Below are positions 7,483 through 15,510 of a stretch of DNA of 43,966 nt, in pieces. The notes beneath the pieces are model-generated. The model saw nothing but the letters and a program-made list of their open reading frames with translations. It was not told where the DNA came from and did no database searches. Position 1 is the first letter of the stretch. Every line of letters starts with the position of its first letter. A program made the translations under genes and the position numbers. Source of the stretch: DATLFA01 sp039934635 (GTDB lineage Bacteria > Actinomycetota > Acidimicrobiia > Acidimicrobiales > WLNW01). The stretch covers positions 1 to 43,966 of the forward strand of contig JBDTLT010000020.1 in assembly GCA_039934635.1 (NCBI GenBank). The letters are read 5' to 3'.

Positions 7483-8256
7483 GTGGAGCGCCGACCACGC
7501 CTCCGGGAACCCGACTCCGAGTCACCACCAGACTCGTCGCGTACCGACTTCGCCAGCGCGGTCACCGCCATCAGCGCCGCCTTCGGTGACCCCACACGGC
7601 GCGAGATCTACCTCTACGCCCACACCTGCGCCGAAGGCGTCACGGCAACCGAGACCGCCGAGCACTTCGAACTGCATCCCAACGTGGCTCGCCACCACCT
7701 CGACAAGCTCGCCTCAGGTGGCTACGTCGAGGTCGACACCGCTCGCACCCCGCAGGCCGGCGCCGGCCGCCCGTCCAAGCGTTACCGCGTCCTCGGGTCG
7801 GGCTCTGGCTCTCCCCCGGCGCTGACCTTCGAGACACCGCTGCGGCGCGACGATGTCCTCGTCACGTTGCTCGGGCGCGCGTTGGCGATGTTGCCGCGCG
7901 AACACGCCGAGCGCATGGCCGAGGACGTCGGGGTCGAATACGGGCGCGTCATGGCGAGTTCGCTCGACAAGAACACCGACGTCGAGCGCTCGTTTCGAGA
8001 CGCGCTGCACGCCGTCGCCGAGGCATTGACCGCACACGGCTTCGCGGCGCACGCCGAAAAGCGCGGCGGCAAGCTGCGCATCGTGTCCGAGCACTGCCCG
8101 TTCGGCGATGCCGTCATCGAGCATCCCGTGATCTGTGCCGTCGATCGTGGCATGGTCAAGGGCATGCTCGAGTCGCTCTGGGGTGCAACCAACCCCAACA
8201 CGCAGTCGTCATTGCCCATGGGTGACGACAAGTGCGTCACTACCGTCATCGCGTAA
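7483..8256 (+). CDS. SufR-like Fe-S-sensing winged-helix regulator
   Basis: The 257-residue protein has a winged helix at about 22-103 (PTRREIYLYAH, ETAEHFELHPNVARHHLDKL, then the GRPSKRY wing). Its C-terminal sensor domain has cysteines at 205, 218 and 251. The EHCPF-x-VIC spacing is Cx12C, as in SufR, a repressor that binds DNA when it holds a 4Fe-4S cluster; the third cysteine follows after 32 residues in GDDKC. SufR normally controls the suf operon, which is not in view. Here it lies divergent from mrp and 15 bp upstream of a cysteine desulfurase, both Fe-S genes. The GTG start is leaderless by promoter spacing. The family call is firm; cluster ligation is inferred. Confidence 0.82.
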   Translation: MERRPRLREPDSESPPDSSRTDFASAVTAISAAFGDPTRREIYLYAHTCAEGVTATETAEHFELHPNVARHHLDKLASGGYVEVDTARTPQAGAGRPSKRYRVLGSGSGSPPALTFETPLRRDDVLVTLLGRALAMLPREHAERMAEDVGVEYGRVMASSLDKNTDVERSFRDALHAVAEALTAHGFAAHAEKRGGKLRIVSEHCPFGDAVIEHPVICAVDRGMVKGMLESLWGATNPNTQSSLPMGDDKCVTTVIA

Positions 8257-8271
8257 GTCGCATCGCGCGTC

Positions 8272-9384
8272 GTGCGGCATTACCTCGATCACGCGTCGAC
8301 ATCACCACTGCGCGCCGCAGCATTCGCCGCCATGGAGCCATGGCTGCTCGACCCCGCCGGTGATCCGTCACGCATCCACGCCGAAGGCATGCGGGCGCGC
8401 GTCGCGGTCGAGCAGGCCCGTGAACAGGTCGCCGAACTACTCGGCGCGCGCTCGCGCGAAGTGATCTTCACGTCCGGCGCGACCGAGTCGATCGCGGCCG
8501 CGTGCTTCGGCGCCGCATCACGGGGCACGCATCAGATCTTCGCCGCGGTCGAGCACTCGGCGGTCCGTGAAAGCGCGGCTCGCGCCGGTGACACTGTTGT
8601 CGTCGCCGTCGATGGCCTCGGGCGGATCGATATCGACGAGTTGAGCGCCGCGATCGGCCCCGACACCGCACTCGTGCACGTGCAGTGGGCCAACCACGAA
8701 GTGGGCACCGAGCAACCGGTCGCCGAGGTCGTCGCGTTGTGCCGAGAGCGGGGCGTACTCGTCCATGTCGATGCCGCGCAGGCCGCGGGGCACGTGCCCA
8801 TCGCGTTCGACGCGCTCGGTGTCGACCTCATGTCGGTCAGCGCGCACAAGATGGGTGGGCCTGCCGGTACCGGCGCGCTGCTGGTGCGGCGGGGACTGCG
8901 ATTGCCACCGCTGCTGCTCGGCGGCGATCAGGAGCGGGCCCGGCGCGCCGGCCTGGAAAACGTTCCGGCGATCGTCGCGTTCGGCGCGACGTGCGCGGAG
9001 TTGCTCGACACCCTCCCCCGCGAAGCCGACGACGCTCGTGCGCTCACCGACGCGATCACGCTCGTCGCAACCGCGATCCCCGACGTTCTTCAACTCGGCG
9101 ACCCGGTCGACCGTGTACCGCACCTCGTCTGTTTCGCGATCGGCGGGGTCGAACCGCAGGCGGTCTTGCTCGGGCTCGATCGCGCCGGCATCGCCGCGCA
9201 TTCGGGCAGTGCTTGCGCGTCCGAATCGCTCGAACCGTCACCCGTGCTACAAGCGATGGGCGTCGACGCGCACCGTTCACTGCGCATCTCGGTCGGCCAC
9301 ACCACGACCGCGGCCGACATCGACGCACTTGCCGGCGCACTCCCCCGCATCGTCGCCGACCTCCGCGCCCTCGCCACCCCCTGA
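8272..9384 (+). CDS. Cysteine desulfurase (NifS/IscS-like)
   Basis: The 370-residue class V aminotransferase-fold enzyme uses PLP to remove sulfur from cysteine as a persulfide. Seen in the sequence: start MRHYLDHASTSPL, TSGATES (68-74), EHSAV with His95 over the PLP ring, HVDAAQ (165-170), the PLP lysine in SAHKMGGP (Lys193), and the catalytic Cys315 in SGSACASES on a flexible loop. The loop length resembles IscS/NifS more than SufS. It starts with GTG 15 bp after the SufR-like gene, without a clear ribosome-binding site, so it is probably cotranscribed and may be autoregulated with it. With mrp it makes an Fe-S assembly cassette. Moderate alternative: a dedicated tRNA-thiolation desulfurase. 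Confidence 0.9.
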   Translation: MRHYLDHASTSPLRAAAFAAMEPWLLDPAGDPSRIHAEGMRARVAVEQAREQVAELLGARSREVIFTSGATESIAAACFGAASRGTHQIFAAVEHSAVRESAARAGDTVVVAVDGLGRIDIDELSAAIGPDTALVHVQWANHEVGTEQPVAEVVALCRERGVLVHVDAAQAAGHVPIAFDALGVDLMSVSAHKMGGPAGTGALLVRRGLRLPPLLLGGDQERARRAGLENVPAIVAFGATCAELLDTLPREADDARALTDAITLVATAIPDVLQLGDPVDRVPHLVCFAIGGVEPQAVLLGLDRAGIAAHSGSACASESLEPSPVLQAMGVDAHRSLRISVGHTTTAADIDALAGALPRIVADLRALATP

Positions 9385-9400
9385 AACCCCGCGGGGCCGG

Positions 9401-10012
9401 TCAGTCGTTGGTGAAGCGCTGCTCGCGGAAGGGGTCGCCGTAGTTGTGGTAGCCGTTGCGCTCCCAAAAGCCGGGGGCATCGCGGGCCGCCAGCTCGATG
9501 CCGCGCACCCACTTGACCGACTTCCAGAAGTAGAGCTGCGGGATCAGGGTGCGTACCGGGTACCCGTGCTCGGCCTCGAGCGGTTCGCCGTCGTATTCGT
9601 ACGCGAGCAAACAGTTGTCGCCGAGCGTGTCTTCGAGGGGCACGTTGGCGGTGTAGCCATACTCCGCGTGCATGATGACGTGGTGCGCCGACGGCAGCCG
9701 TCCGGCAAGGTCGAAAAGGTCGCGAAGGCGTACGCCTTTCCACACCGTGTCGAACTTCGACCACTTGGTCACGCAATGGATATCGGTGGTGATCTCTGTC
9801 GCGGGCAACGCGCGTAATTCATCCCACGACAAGGTCAACTCGTTGGACACTTCGCCGAATACGCGGAACGACCACGTGCGCATGTCGTAGGTCGGCACGT
9901 CGCCCACGTGCAGCACTGGAAATCGTTCGGTGTGGTACTGACCCGGTGGCAGGCGGGCGGGGTCGATGCCCATCGCCGCGAGTTGCTTGCGGTTCCTCTC
10001 GAAAAAGCTCAT
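9401..10012 (-). CDS. Sulfite-oxidase-like molybdopterin oxidoreductase (soluble)
   Basis: This 203-residue protein is a single molybdopterin-binding domain of the sulfite oxidase/YedY superfamily. It shows the molybdenum-ligand cysteine (Cys80) in TDIHCVTKWSKFD, then VWKGVRL, MHAEYGYTANVPLED and HGYPVRTLIPQLYFWKSVKW, all standard in the short actinobacterial members. There is no signal peptide or twin-arginine motif, unlike periplasmic MsrP/YedY, so it is probably cytoplasmic. The natural substrate is unknown. The ATG at 10012 was chosen over an in-frame GTG six codons upstream; neither has a strong ribosome-binding site. It converges on the cysteine desulfurase with only 16 bp between stops. 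Confidence 0.85.
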   Translation of the reverse strand: MSFFERNRKQLAAMGIDPARLPPGQYHTERFPVLHVGDVPTYDMRTWSFRVFGEVSNELTLSWDELRALPATEITTDIHCVTKWSKFDTVWKGVRLRDLFDLAGRLPSAHHVIMHAEYGYTANVPLEDTLGDNCLLAYEYDGEPLEAEHGYPVRTLIPQLYFWKSVKWVRGIELAARDAPGFWERNGYHNYGDPFREQRFTND

Positions 10013-10078
10013 GGTGCATTGTCGCAGCACCGAGCCGCCGCGTTACAGCTGCCCCTTTCGCTCGTCGTGCGCTTCACC

Positions 10079-10084
10079 TACGGT
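10079..10084 (+). promoter_or_regulatory. -10 element of the SixA-like gene, leaderless
   Basis: TACGGT, then 6 nt, then the GTG at 10091. The predicted +1 is the first base of the start codon. Confidence 0.55.
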
Positions 10085-10090
10085 GCAGAT

Positions 10091-10546
10091 GTGACCGTGT
10101 TCTTGATCCGCCACGCCCACGCGGGCGATCGCAGCGGATGGTCGGGCGACGATCGGCTGCGGCCATTGTCACCCCGGGGCCACGCCCAGGCCGAGGACAT
10201 CGCGCGGCTGCTGAGCGAGCGGCCGATCACCGTGGTCCGATCGAGTCCCGCGATCCGCTGCCTTCAGACCGTCGCACCGCTGGCCCGGGCGCTGACATGC
10301 ACCGTCGAAAGCGACGCCCGCCTCCACGAAGGCAGCGACGCCGAGGCCGCGCTGACGCTCATCGACGAGATCCCAGGCGGCGAGCTCGCCCTCTGCAGCC
10401 ACGGCGACGTGATCCCCGAGCTGATCGATTTCTTACGATTGAAGGGCGTGCCCACCGAAGGCCGCGGGTGCGAAAAGGGGTCGATCTGGCAACTCGACCG
10501 TGAGGGCACGACCATCATCAACGCGACCTACCTCGGCCGCCCCTGA
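10091..10546 (+). CDS. SixA-like histidine phosphatase
   Basis: The 151-residue protein is a short histidine phosphatase of the phosphoglycerate-mutase superfamily. It has the N-terminal RHAHAG motif (Arg7, His8 as phospho-acceptor), a second arginine near 56, Glu80 and the second histidine in CSHGD (His104). Small members of this size include SixA, which dephosphorylates phosphohistidine on signalling proteins. The GTG at 10091 puts RH at the family position; the upstream in-frame extension overlaps the start region of the opposite gene and is not conserved-looking. It converges on ccmI with 2 bp between stops. The target phosphoprotein is unknown. Confidence 0.82.
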   Translation: MTVFLIRHAHAGDRSGWSGDDRLRPLSPRGHAQAEDIARLLSERPITVVRSSPAIRCLQTVAPLARALTCTVESDARLHEGSDAEAALTLIDEIPGGELALCSHGDVIPELIDFLRLKGVPTEGRGCEKGSIWQLDREGTTIINATYLGRP

Positions 10547-10548
10547 CG

Positions 10549-11733
10549 CTATTTCTTGAGCGCCTCGTCGATGGTCGCCCGCAAGCCGCTCTGACCGACG
10601 AGCAGCTGCAGGTCGACCGGCTGATCCTTGGCCGCCTCATAGACCTTCAGATCGGCGTCGGCGTCCTTGGGCAAGTTCTGCGCCAGCGCGACGAAGGCCC
10701 GGTACACGCGCGCCGGTAGGTAGTTGGGATCGAGCCCCACCGCGTCGTCGAGCCATTTGCGGCCGGCGGCGAGTTGCTTGCGCCCGTCCTCGGCTTTGCC
10801 GGAGTCGATGAGCTGTTGACCGATGCGGCCGTTGATCCATCCGCGCGTCGCCAACGCCTTCGCGTCCTTGGCATCGGCGACCAATAAGAGGTCCAGCAGT
10901 TTCAACGCGTCGAGCACTTTGCCGTCTTCGGCGATTTGATCGGCGGCGAGGCGAACCTCATCCGCAGTGAAACCGCTCGCCGTGAGTGCCGGCGGATTGG
11001 TCACGAGCAACTTGGGTGCGACCAGTGCCGCGAGGATGCGCTCTTGCAAGCGCGAGCCCACGAGCAATTGCACGACATCGGGGGGCGCACTGGCGACGTC
11101 GATCGCCTTGTACTCGACGTAGGCGTCGGTCCATTTGCTGTCGCGCGTCGACATGATCGCTCGGAACACGTGCGCGTCGGGAAACTCGGGGTCGACCTTG
11201 ACCGCTGCGTCGAGATCCGCCCACGCGCGCGTCAGATCGTTGGTTTGGAAGTACAGCCAGCCGCGATAGGTGAGCGCCCGCACATTCGACGGTTGGCTGT
11301 CGAGCGCCTTGGTGTACGCGGCGATCGCTTCGTCGAGCTTGTCCTCGCTCATCAGCTGATCAGCACGGGCGATGTTCTCCGACGCCCCTCCCGCCGGATC
11401 ACCACTGGCGACCGAGCCGGCATCACGGCGCCCCGACGTCAACGCGACCCCGACGCCGGCGAGCACGGCGAACGCGACGATGCCGGCAGTCCACAACACG
11501 ATTCGACGCTTAGGACCCGCGGGCTCGGTGTGCAGCGCCATGTGGGCATCGAGCGAGCGCAACACTGCCGCCGCGCGCACGGTGTAGTCGTCGCGCAGCG
11601 CAACGTAGTCGGTCTCGTCGATATCGCCCGCGTCGTGCTCGCGCTCGAGGTCGTCGAGCGAGCGCAGCAGGAAATCGCGCTGTTCTTCGAGCGACGCGCG
11701 GTCGGCGTCGAGGACGCGGCGACCAGTGCTCAT
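10549..11733 (-). CDS. ccmI: CcmI/CycH-like TPR protein of cytochrome c maturation
   Basis: The 394-residue protein has an N-terminal soluble stretch resembling the CcmI start (LEEQRDFLLRSLDDLEREHDAG, split here as two halves around residues 15-36), one membrane helix at about 76-98, and then tetratricopeptide-type repeats (ADQLMSEDKLDEAIAAYTKA, RALTYRGWLYFQTNDLTRAW). CcmI uses such repeats to hold apocytochrome c and deliver it to the CcmF/CcmH haem ligation complex. The ATG overlaps the ccmH stop by ATGA. It is the last gene of the ccm operon. The C-terminal third resembles no domain I can name. Confidence 0.8.
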   Translation of the reverse strand: MSTGRRVLDADRASLEEQRDFLLRSLDDLEREHDAGDIDETDYVALRDDYTVRAAAVLRSLDAHMALHTEPAGPKRRIVLWTAGIVAFAVLAGVGVALTSGRRDAGSVASGDPAGGASENIARADQLMSEDKLDEAIAAYTKALDSQPSNVRALTYRGWLYFQTNDLTRAWADLDAAVKVDPEFPDAHVFRAIMSTRDSKWTDAYVEYKAIDVASAPPDVVQLLVGSRLQERILAALVAPKLLVTNPPALTASGFTADEVRLAADQIAEDGKVLDALKLLDLLLVADAKDAKALATRGWINGRIGQQLIDSGKAEDGRKQLAAGRKWLDDAVGLDPNYLPARVYRAFVALAQNLPKDADADLKVYEAAKDQPVDLQLLVGQSGLRATIDEALKK

Positions 11734-12209
11734 GGACGCGCCTTCGCCGCCAGCTTCGCCCGCGCTCGTTCTACCAAGACACGATCCGCGTCACTGGCCT
11801 CGGCGACGTCGGCGAGGTGCCAGCGCCGGAAGACGACAACCAGCCCGGCCACCGCAGTGATGAACGCGACCACGGGCGTGATCCATACCAAGCCGACCAC
11901 CCCCGTCGCCCGCGGCTTGAGGCTGATCGATTCGTTGAACCGACCGATCAGATAGTCGGTGATCTGCGCGTTGGTCTGGCCCTGGTCGATGCGCGTCGCG
12001 ATCTCGGCGCGGATCGCGACGGCGGCTGCGCTGTCGCTCTGCGCCACCGACTGCCCTTCGCACACGGGACAGGCGAATTGCTCCGCGAGATCGAGCGAGC
12101 GTTCGGCATTGGTCGGCTGGCTGTGGTGGCTCAGCGTCGCGAACGTCAACGCAACGATGACAACGGTCAACGCGCCGACCCACCCGATCGAACGCCAGCG
12201 AGGGTTCAT
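11730..12209 (-). CDS. ccmH: Cytochrome c maturation protein CcmH
   Basis: The 159-residue protein has an N-terminal membrane helix (about 8-27), the thioredox motif FACPVCEGQSVAQSDS with Cys47 and Cys50, and a second membrane helix near 105-127. This is the CcmH/CycL layout, which reduces the CxxCH disulfide of apocytochrome c before haem attachment. The three-helix-bundle region IRAEIATRIDQGQTNAQITD matches the family. The start codon overlaps the ccmG stop (ATGA), and its stop overlaps ccmI. The active face should be extracytoplasmic. Confidence 0.92.
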   Translation of the reverse strand: MNPRWRSIGWVGALTVVIVALTFATLSHHSQPTNAERSLDLAEQFACPVCEGQSVAQSDSAAAVAIRAEIATRIDQGQTNAQITDYLIGRFNESISLKPRATGVVGLVWITPVVAFITAVAGLVVVFRRWHLADVAEASDADRVLVERARAKLAAKARP

Positions 12210-12805
12210 CGAGTCGTCGTCACCGGAGTCGTCGCCGCCGGTGCCGTGTACTTGTCGATCAAAGCATCGAGTCGTCCGGCGGTGACCCCACCGATCAACT
12301 TGGCGACGACAACACCCGACGGCGAAACGAGAAAGGTCTCAGGCACTTTGATCACGCCGTAGCCCACCGCGATGCTGTTGGTGTTGGCCGACAGCACGGG
12401 CCAGTCACCGCCGCGCTTCTCGAAGAACTGGCGTACGTTCGTCGGCGAGTCGGAGAACGCGACGCTGACCACGGTCGCGTCGCGCGCGCTGCGGTGCGCG
12501 TCTTGGAATGTCACCAACTCGGGATGTTCTTGAATGCACGGTGTGCACCAAGAGCCGAAGAAGTTGACGACGACCCATTCACCGCGCACACGATCGAGCG
12601 TGAACTGTTCATTTTTCAGGGTGACGCCCTCGACCGGCGGCGCCTGTTTACCCACGAGGGGGCTCTTGGCCAACCGTTCACCCGCGGGGTCGCGGGTCGC
12701 GAGCAGGATCACCAACAACAACATGACCACCGCAACCGGGATCGCCACGAGCGGTGCCAGTCGGCGGCGGCGCACGGGGGCCGCGTCGGCGGCGGGGCCG
12801 TTCAT
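12206..12805 (-). CDS. ccmG: Thiol:disulfide interchange protein CcmG/DsbE
   Basis: The 199-residue thioredoxin-fold protein is anchored by a helix at about 18-36. The active site is NFFGSWCTPCIQEHPEL (Cys87 and Cys90), with the family cis-proline in VIKVPETFLV. CcmG keeps CcmH or apocytochrome thiols reduced outside the cytoplasm. The ATG at 12805 overlaps the ccmF stop by ATGA. A 47-codon in-frame upstream extension lies inside ccmF, is Arg-rich, and was rejected. The C-terminal Thr-rich tail is ordinary. Confidence 0.92.
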   Translation of the reverse strand: MNGPAADAAPVRRRRLAPLVAIPVAVVMLLLVILLATRDPAGERLAKSPLVGKQAPPVEGVTLKNEQFTLDRVRGEWVVVNFFGSWCTPCIQEHPELVTFQDAHRSARDATVVSVAFSDSPTNVRQFFEKRGGDWPVLSANTNSIAVGYGVIKVPETFLVSPSGVVVAKLIGGVTAGRLDALIDKYTAPAATTPVTTTR

Positions 12806-14802
12806 ACGACGGCCGCCGCAACGTCGCCGTCGCGCACTTCTTCGTAGACGCGCGCCGACGTCGGCATCGTGGGTATGCGCCGCCGCCCGGGGAACGCGGC
12901 CAGCAGTGTGCCCAGGGCCATGATGATCCCTCCGATCCACAACCACACGATGAGCGGGCGCACGATGACCCGCAGGCCGATCGGCTCACCGTCGGCTTCG
13001 GGTGGCGCCGCGATCTGTAGGTACACATCGTCCTTCCACGACGTGCGTACCGACGGCGTACCGATCGGTTGACCGAAACCGGGAAAGTTCGACAGCGCGG
13101 GTTCGTAGACCTTGCCCCCGTCGATGGCGATCTGCGCGCGCGTCACCGTCTTGTCCTTTTCTTCGACCGTGCTCATCGATACGAAGGTGACCGTGTGGCC
13201 GCCGACGGTGGCCGTCTGACCCTGCGGCAGGATCAACTCTTGCTGATGCGTGTAACTCGAGCTCGCGGCGAGCGCGACCGCAATGACAACCACGCCGAGA
13301 TGCACCACCATCCCCCCATTGGTGCGCCCGACGAGCCCGCGCCAGCCCTGACGGCGGGTCGCGAGCACGATCTGGCGGGCCGCCGCGCCGGCGGCGAAAC
13401 CACCCAAACCGAATGCCAGTACCGGAGCGAACCCGCGGGCACCGATGACGATCGATAACACCAGCGCGCCGGCGGCGCTCCACGCCGGCCAGAACAGCCG
13501 CTGCGACAACAATTCAGTCGAGGCCTTGCGCCACGGCAAGACCGGCGCGATCGCCATGAGGAAGAGCAGCACGAGACCGATGGGCATCGTCATCCGGTCG
13601 AAGTACGGACGGCCGACGAAGATGCGACGGTCTTGTAACGCCTCGATGATCAGTGGGAACACCGTGCCCAGTAACACGACGAATGCAAACGCGGCGAAGA
13701 ACACGTTGTTGGCCAAGAATGCGCCTTCGCGCGACAGCGGCGAATCGATGCGACCCGGTGCGCGCAGCGCATCACCGCGCCACGCCACGAGCCCGATCGT
13801 CAACGCCACGATGACGCCGAAGAACGTGAGCAAGATCGGGCCGATCGTCGAATTGCTGAACGCGTGCACCGAGACCACCACGCCCGACCGCGTGAGGAAG
13901 GTGCCGAGAATGGTGAGCGAGAACGTCGCACACACCAACGACAGGTTCCACACGCGCAACATGCCGCGCCGTTCTTGCACCATCACGGAATGGAGATACG
14001 CGGTGCCGGTGAGCCACGGCAGGAACGACGCGTTCTCGACCGGGTCCCACGCCCAATAGCCGCCCCAGCCGAGTACCTCGTAGCTCCACCACGCGCCGAG
14101 GAGGATGCCCAGGCTCAAGAAGCCCCACGCGAACAGCGTCCACCGGCGCGTCTCGAGCAACCAACCTTCACCGACACGACCGGTGATCAACGCCGCGAAC
14201 GCGAAGGCGAACGGCACGGTGAACCCGACGTAACCGAGGTAGAGCATCGGCGGATGGAACGCCACCAGTATGTGGTTCTGCAGGATCGGGTTGGGCCCGG
14301 GGCCGTCGAATCCCGGCGGCGGGTCGAAGGTCTTGAACGGGTTCGTGGGCCCGGTCATGAGGAAGAAGAAAAACGCAGTGACGACGAAGAGCACCAACAG
14401 CGCCCATGCGAACATCGGGTCGGTGATGCGGTTGCGGAACTTGCGGGCAATGACCGCGACGTAGCCGCACAGGATCAACGTCCACAAGATGATCGATCCT
14501 TCGAGCGACGACCACAGCGACGTGAAGTTGAAGAACGGCCGGGTCTTGCTGCTACCGACCTGCGCGACGTAGGCCGACGTGAAGTCACGCGTTATGAGCG
14601 CGCGCTCCATGATGGCGAAGATCAGCACCGCCATGGCCAGCGTGACCCACGCGTAGCGCCGCCCAATTCGCATGTAGGGCATCGACAACACCGGCGAGGA
14701 CACCCGTGCCGCGCTACGCAACGCGTAGCCAATTGTGCCGATCCCCATCAGCGACGCAACAAAGCCGACCAGAACCGCGGTGTAGCCGATCGTCGTGTTC
14801 AC
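12802..14802 (-). CDS. ccmF: Cytochrome c haem lyase subunit CcmF
   Basis: The 666-residue polytopic membrane protein has the CcmF signature: EGSIILW near 101, NHILVAFHPPMLYLGYVGF around 176-194 and the WWD haem-handling motif GWGGYWAWDPVENASFLPWL at about 245-264. These are followed by further helices and a C-terminal soluble domain (about 535-635). CcmF takes haem from holo-CcmE and attaches it to the reduced CxxCH of apocytochrome. Size fits the usual 640-670 residues. The gap to ccmE is 4 bp; the stop overlaps ccmG. GTPs or other domains are absent, as expected. Confidence 0.95.
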   Translation of the reverse strand: MNTTIGYTAVLVGFVASLMGIGTIGYALRSAARVSSPVLSMPYMRIGRRYAWVTLAMAVLIFAIMERALITRDFTSAYVAQVGSSKTRPFFNFTSLWSSLEGSIILWTLILCGYVAVIARKFRNRITDPMFAWALLVLFVVTAFFFFLMTGPTNPFKTFDPPPGFDGPGPNPILQNHILVAFHPPMLYLGYVGFTVPFAFAFAALITGRVGEGWLLETRRWTLFAWGFLSLGILLGAWWSYEVLGWGGYWAWDPVENASFLPWLTGTAYLHSVMVQERRGMLRVWNLSLVCATFSLTILGTFLTRSGVVVSVHAFSNSTIGPILLTFFGVIVALTIGLVAWRGDALRAPGRIDSPLSREGAFLANNVFFAAFAFVVLLGTVFPLIIEALQDRRIFVGRPYFDRMTMPIGLVLLFLMAIAPVLPWRKASTELLSQRLFWPAWSAAGALVLSIVIGARGFAPVLAFGLGGFAAGAAARQIVLATRRQGWRGLVGRTNGGMVVHLGVVVIAVALAASSSYTHQQELILPQGQTATVGGHTVTFVSMSTVEEKDKTVTRAQIAIDGGKVYEPALSNFPGFGQPIGTPSVRTSWKDDVYLQIAAPPEADGEPIGLRVIVRPLIVWLWIGGIIMALGTLLAAFPGRRRIPTMPTSARVYEEVRDGDVAAAVV

Positions 14803-14806
14803 AGGA

Positions 14807-15361
14807 TCACGTGCCTGCCGCGCTCACGGCACAGGCGCGGTTTTCTCCGCCGGCCTCGGCTTCGGCGAGGCGGTCTTGCTTCTTCGACGAATAGTCGCTG
14901 TCGTGCTTGCTGTACATGCGATCGCTGGCGAAATACCAACCGTCCGCGGCCGCACACGTGATCTTGCTGTCATCGGTGGCGGCCGGCGGGTTGCCCTGCG
15001 TCCATCTGCCTTCGAGCACGACCGGAACGCCCGGCTTGAACAGCGGCGCGGCATCGCCGACATGGACGACGTCCGCGTGCACACCGTTGAAGACGATCGT
15101 GAAGCGCACCGCGCTGGTGCGGTCGACCTCGGTGCGGGCGACGGAGCCTTCGACCACGGTGCCCTGCACCTGGAAGCGCTTGGTGCCCAACTCGGCGCGA
15201 TCGCGAACTGCCTCATCCGCGTTCTTGAAGAACAGCGACGCGTTGCCGAGTGCATTGGCAAAAAGGGCGATGATCGCGACGGCGATCACCGCGACGAGAA
15301 TGCCCGGCAGCAAACGGCGACGCCGCGCCGGTGCGACTTCGCGTGGGGTGAGATCGCTCAC
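14807..15361 (-). CDS. ccmE: Cytochrome c maturation haem chaperone CcmE
   Basis: The 184-residue protein has one N-terminal membrane helix (about 17-37) and an OB-fold domain. The covalent haem site is present in the classic HxxxY form, SKHDSDY (His153, Tyr157), not the CxxxY variant of some archaea and sulfate reducers. Before it, the strand EGRWTQG is followed by an unusual insert of about 20 residues containing Cys136, and the tail carries Cys177; two cysteines in an exported domain could form a disulfide. It starts with GTG overlapping the ccmD stop (GTGA). Confidence 0.9.
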   Translation of the reverse strand: MSDLTPREVAPARRRRLLPGILVAVIAVAIIALFANALGNASLFFKNADEAVRDRAELGTKRFQVQGTVVEGSVARTEVDRTSAVRFTIVFNGVHADVVHVGDAAPLFKPGVPVVLEGRWTQGNPPAATDDSKITCAAADGWYFASDRMYSKHDSDYSSKKQDRLAEAEAGGENRACAVSAAGT

Positions 15362-15510
15362 GCGTCACCCTCGGTGCTCATCCAGCGACGACGTTGACTC
15401 GGCACGCGGCGTGTCAGCATGCGACCCCGTTGCACGAGGCGGACTGCGTAGACGGCGATGGAGCCGAATACGAGCGCCCACGACGCGATGATGTAGCCCA
15501 GACCGTTCAC
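15358..15510 (-). CDS. ccmD: Small haem exporter protein CcmD
   Basis: This short gene, below usual length cut-offs, encodes 50 residues starting MNGLGYIIASWALVFGSIAV: a single membrane helix followed by an Arg-rich cytoplasmic segment (LVQRGRMLTRR, QRRRW). That is the CcmD plan. CcmD is needed to release holo-CcmE from the CcmABC complex. Position decides the call: it fills the slot between ccmC and ccmE exactly as in the classical ccm operon. It is locked to both by 4 bp GTGA overlaps (15507-15510 and 15358-15361). Sequence similarity among CcmD proteins is low, so the assignment rests on topology and context. Confidence 0.85.
   Translation of the reverse strand: MNGLGYIIASWALVFGSIAVYAVRLVQRGRMLTRRVPSQRRRWMSTEGDA

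Noticed and set aside
9387..9396. CCCCGCGGGG palindrome between the desulfurase and molybdoenzyme stops, as a terminator
   Set aside because: Too short, with no loop and no T-run on either strand, so it is not a credible intrinsic terminator.
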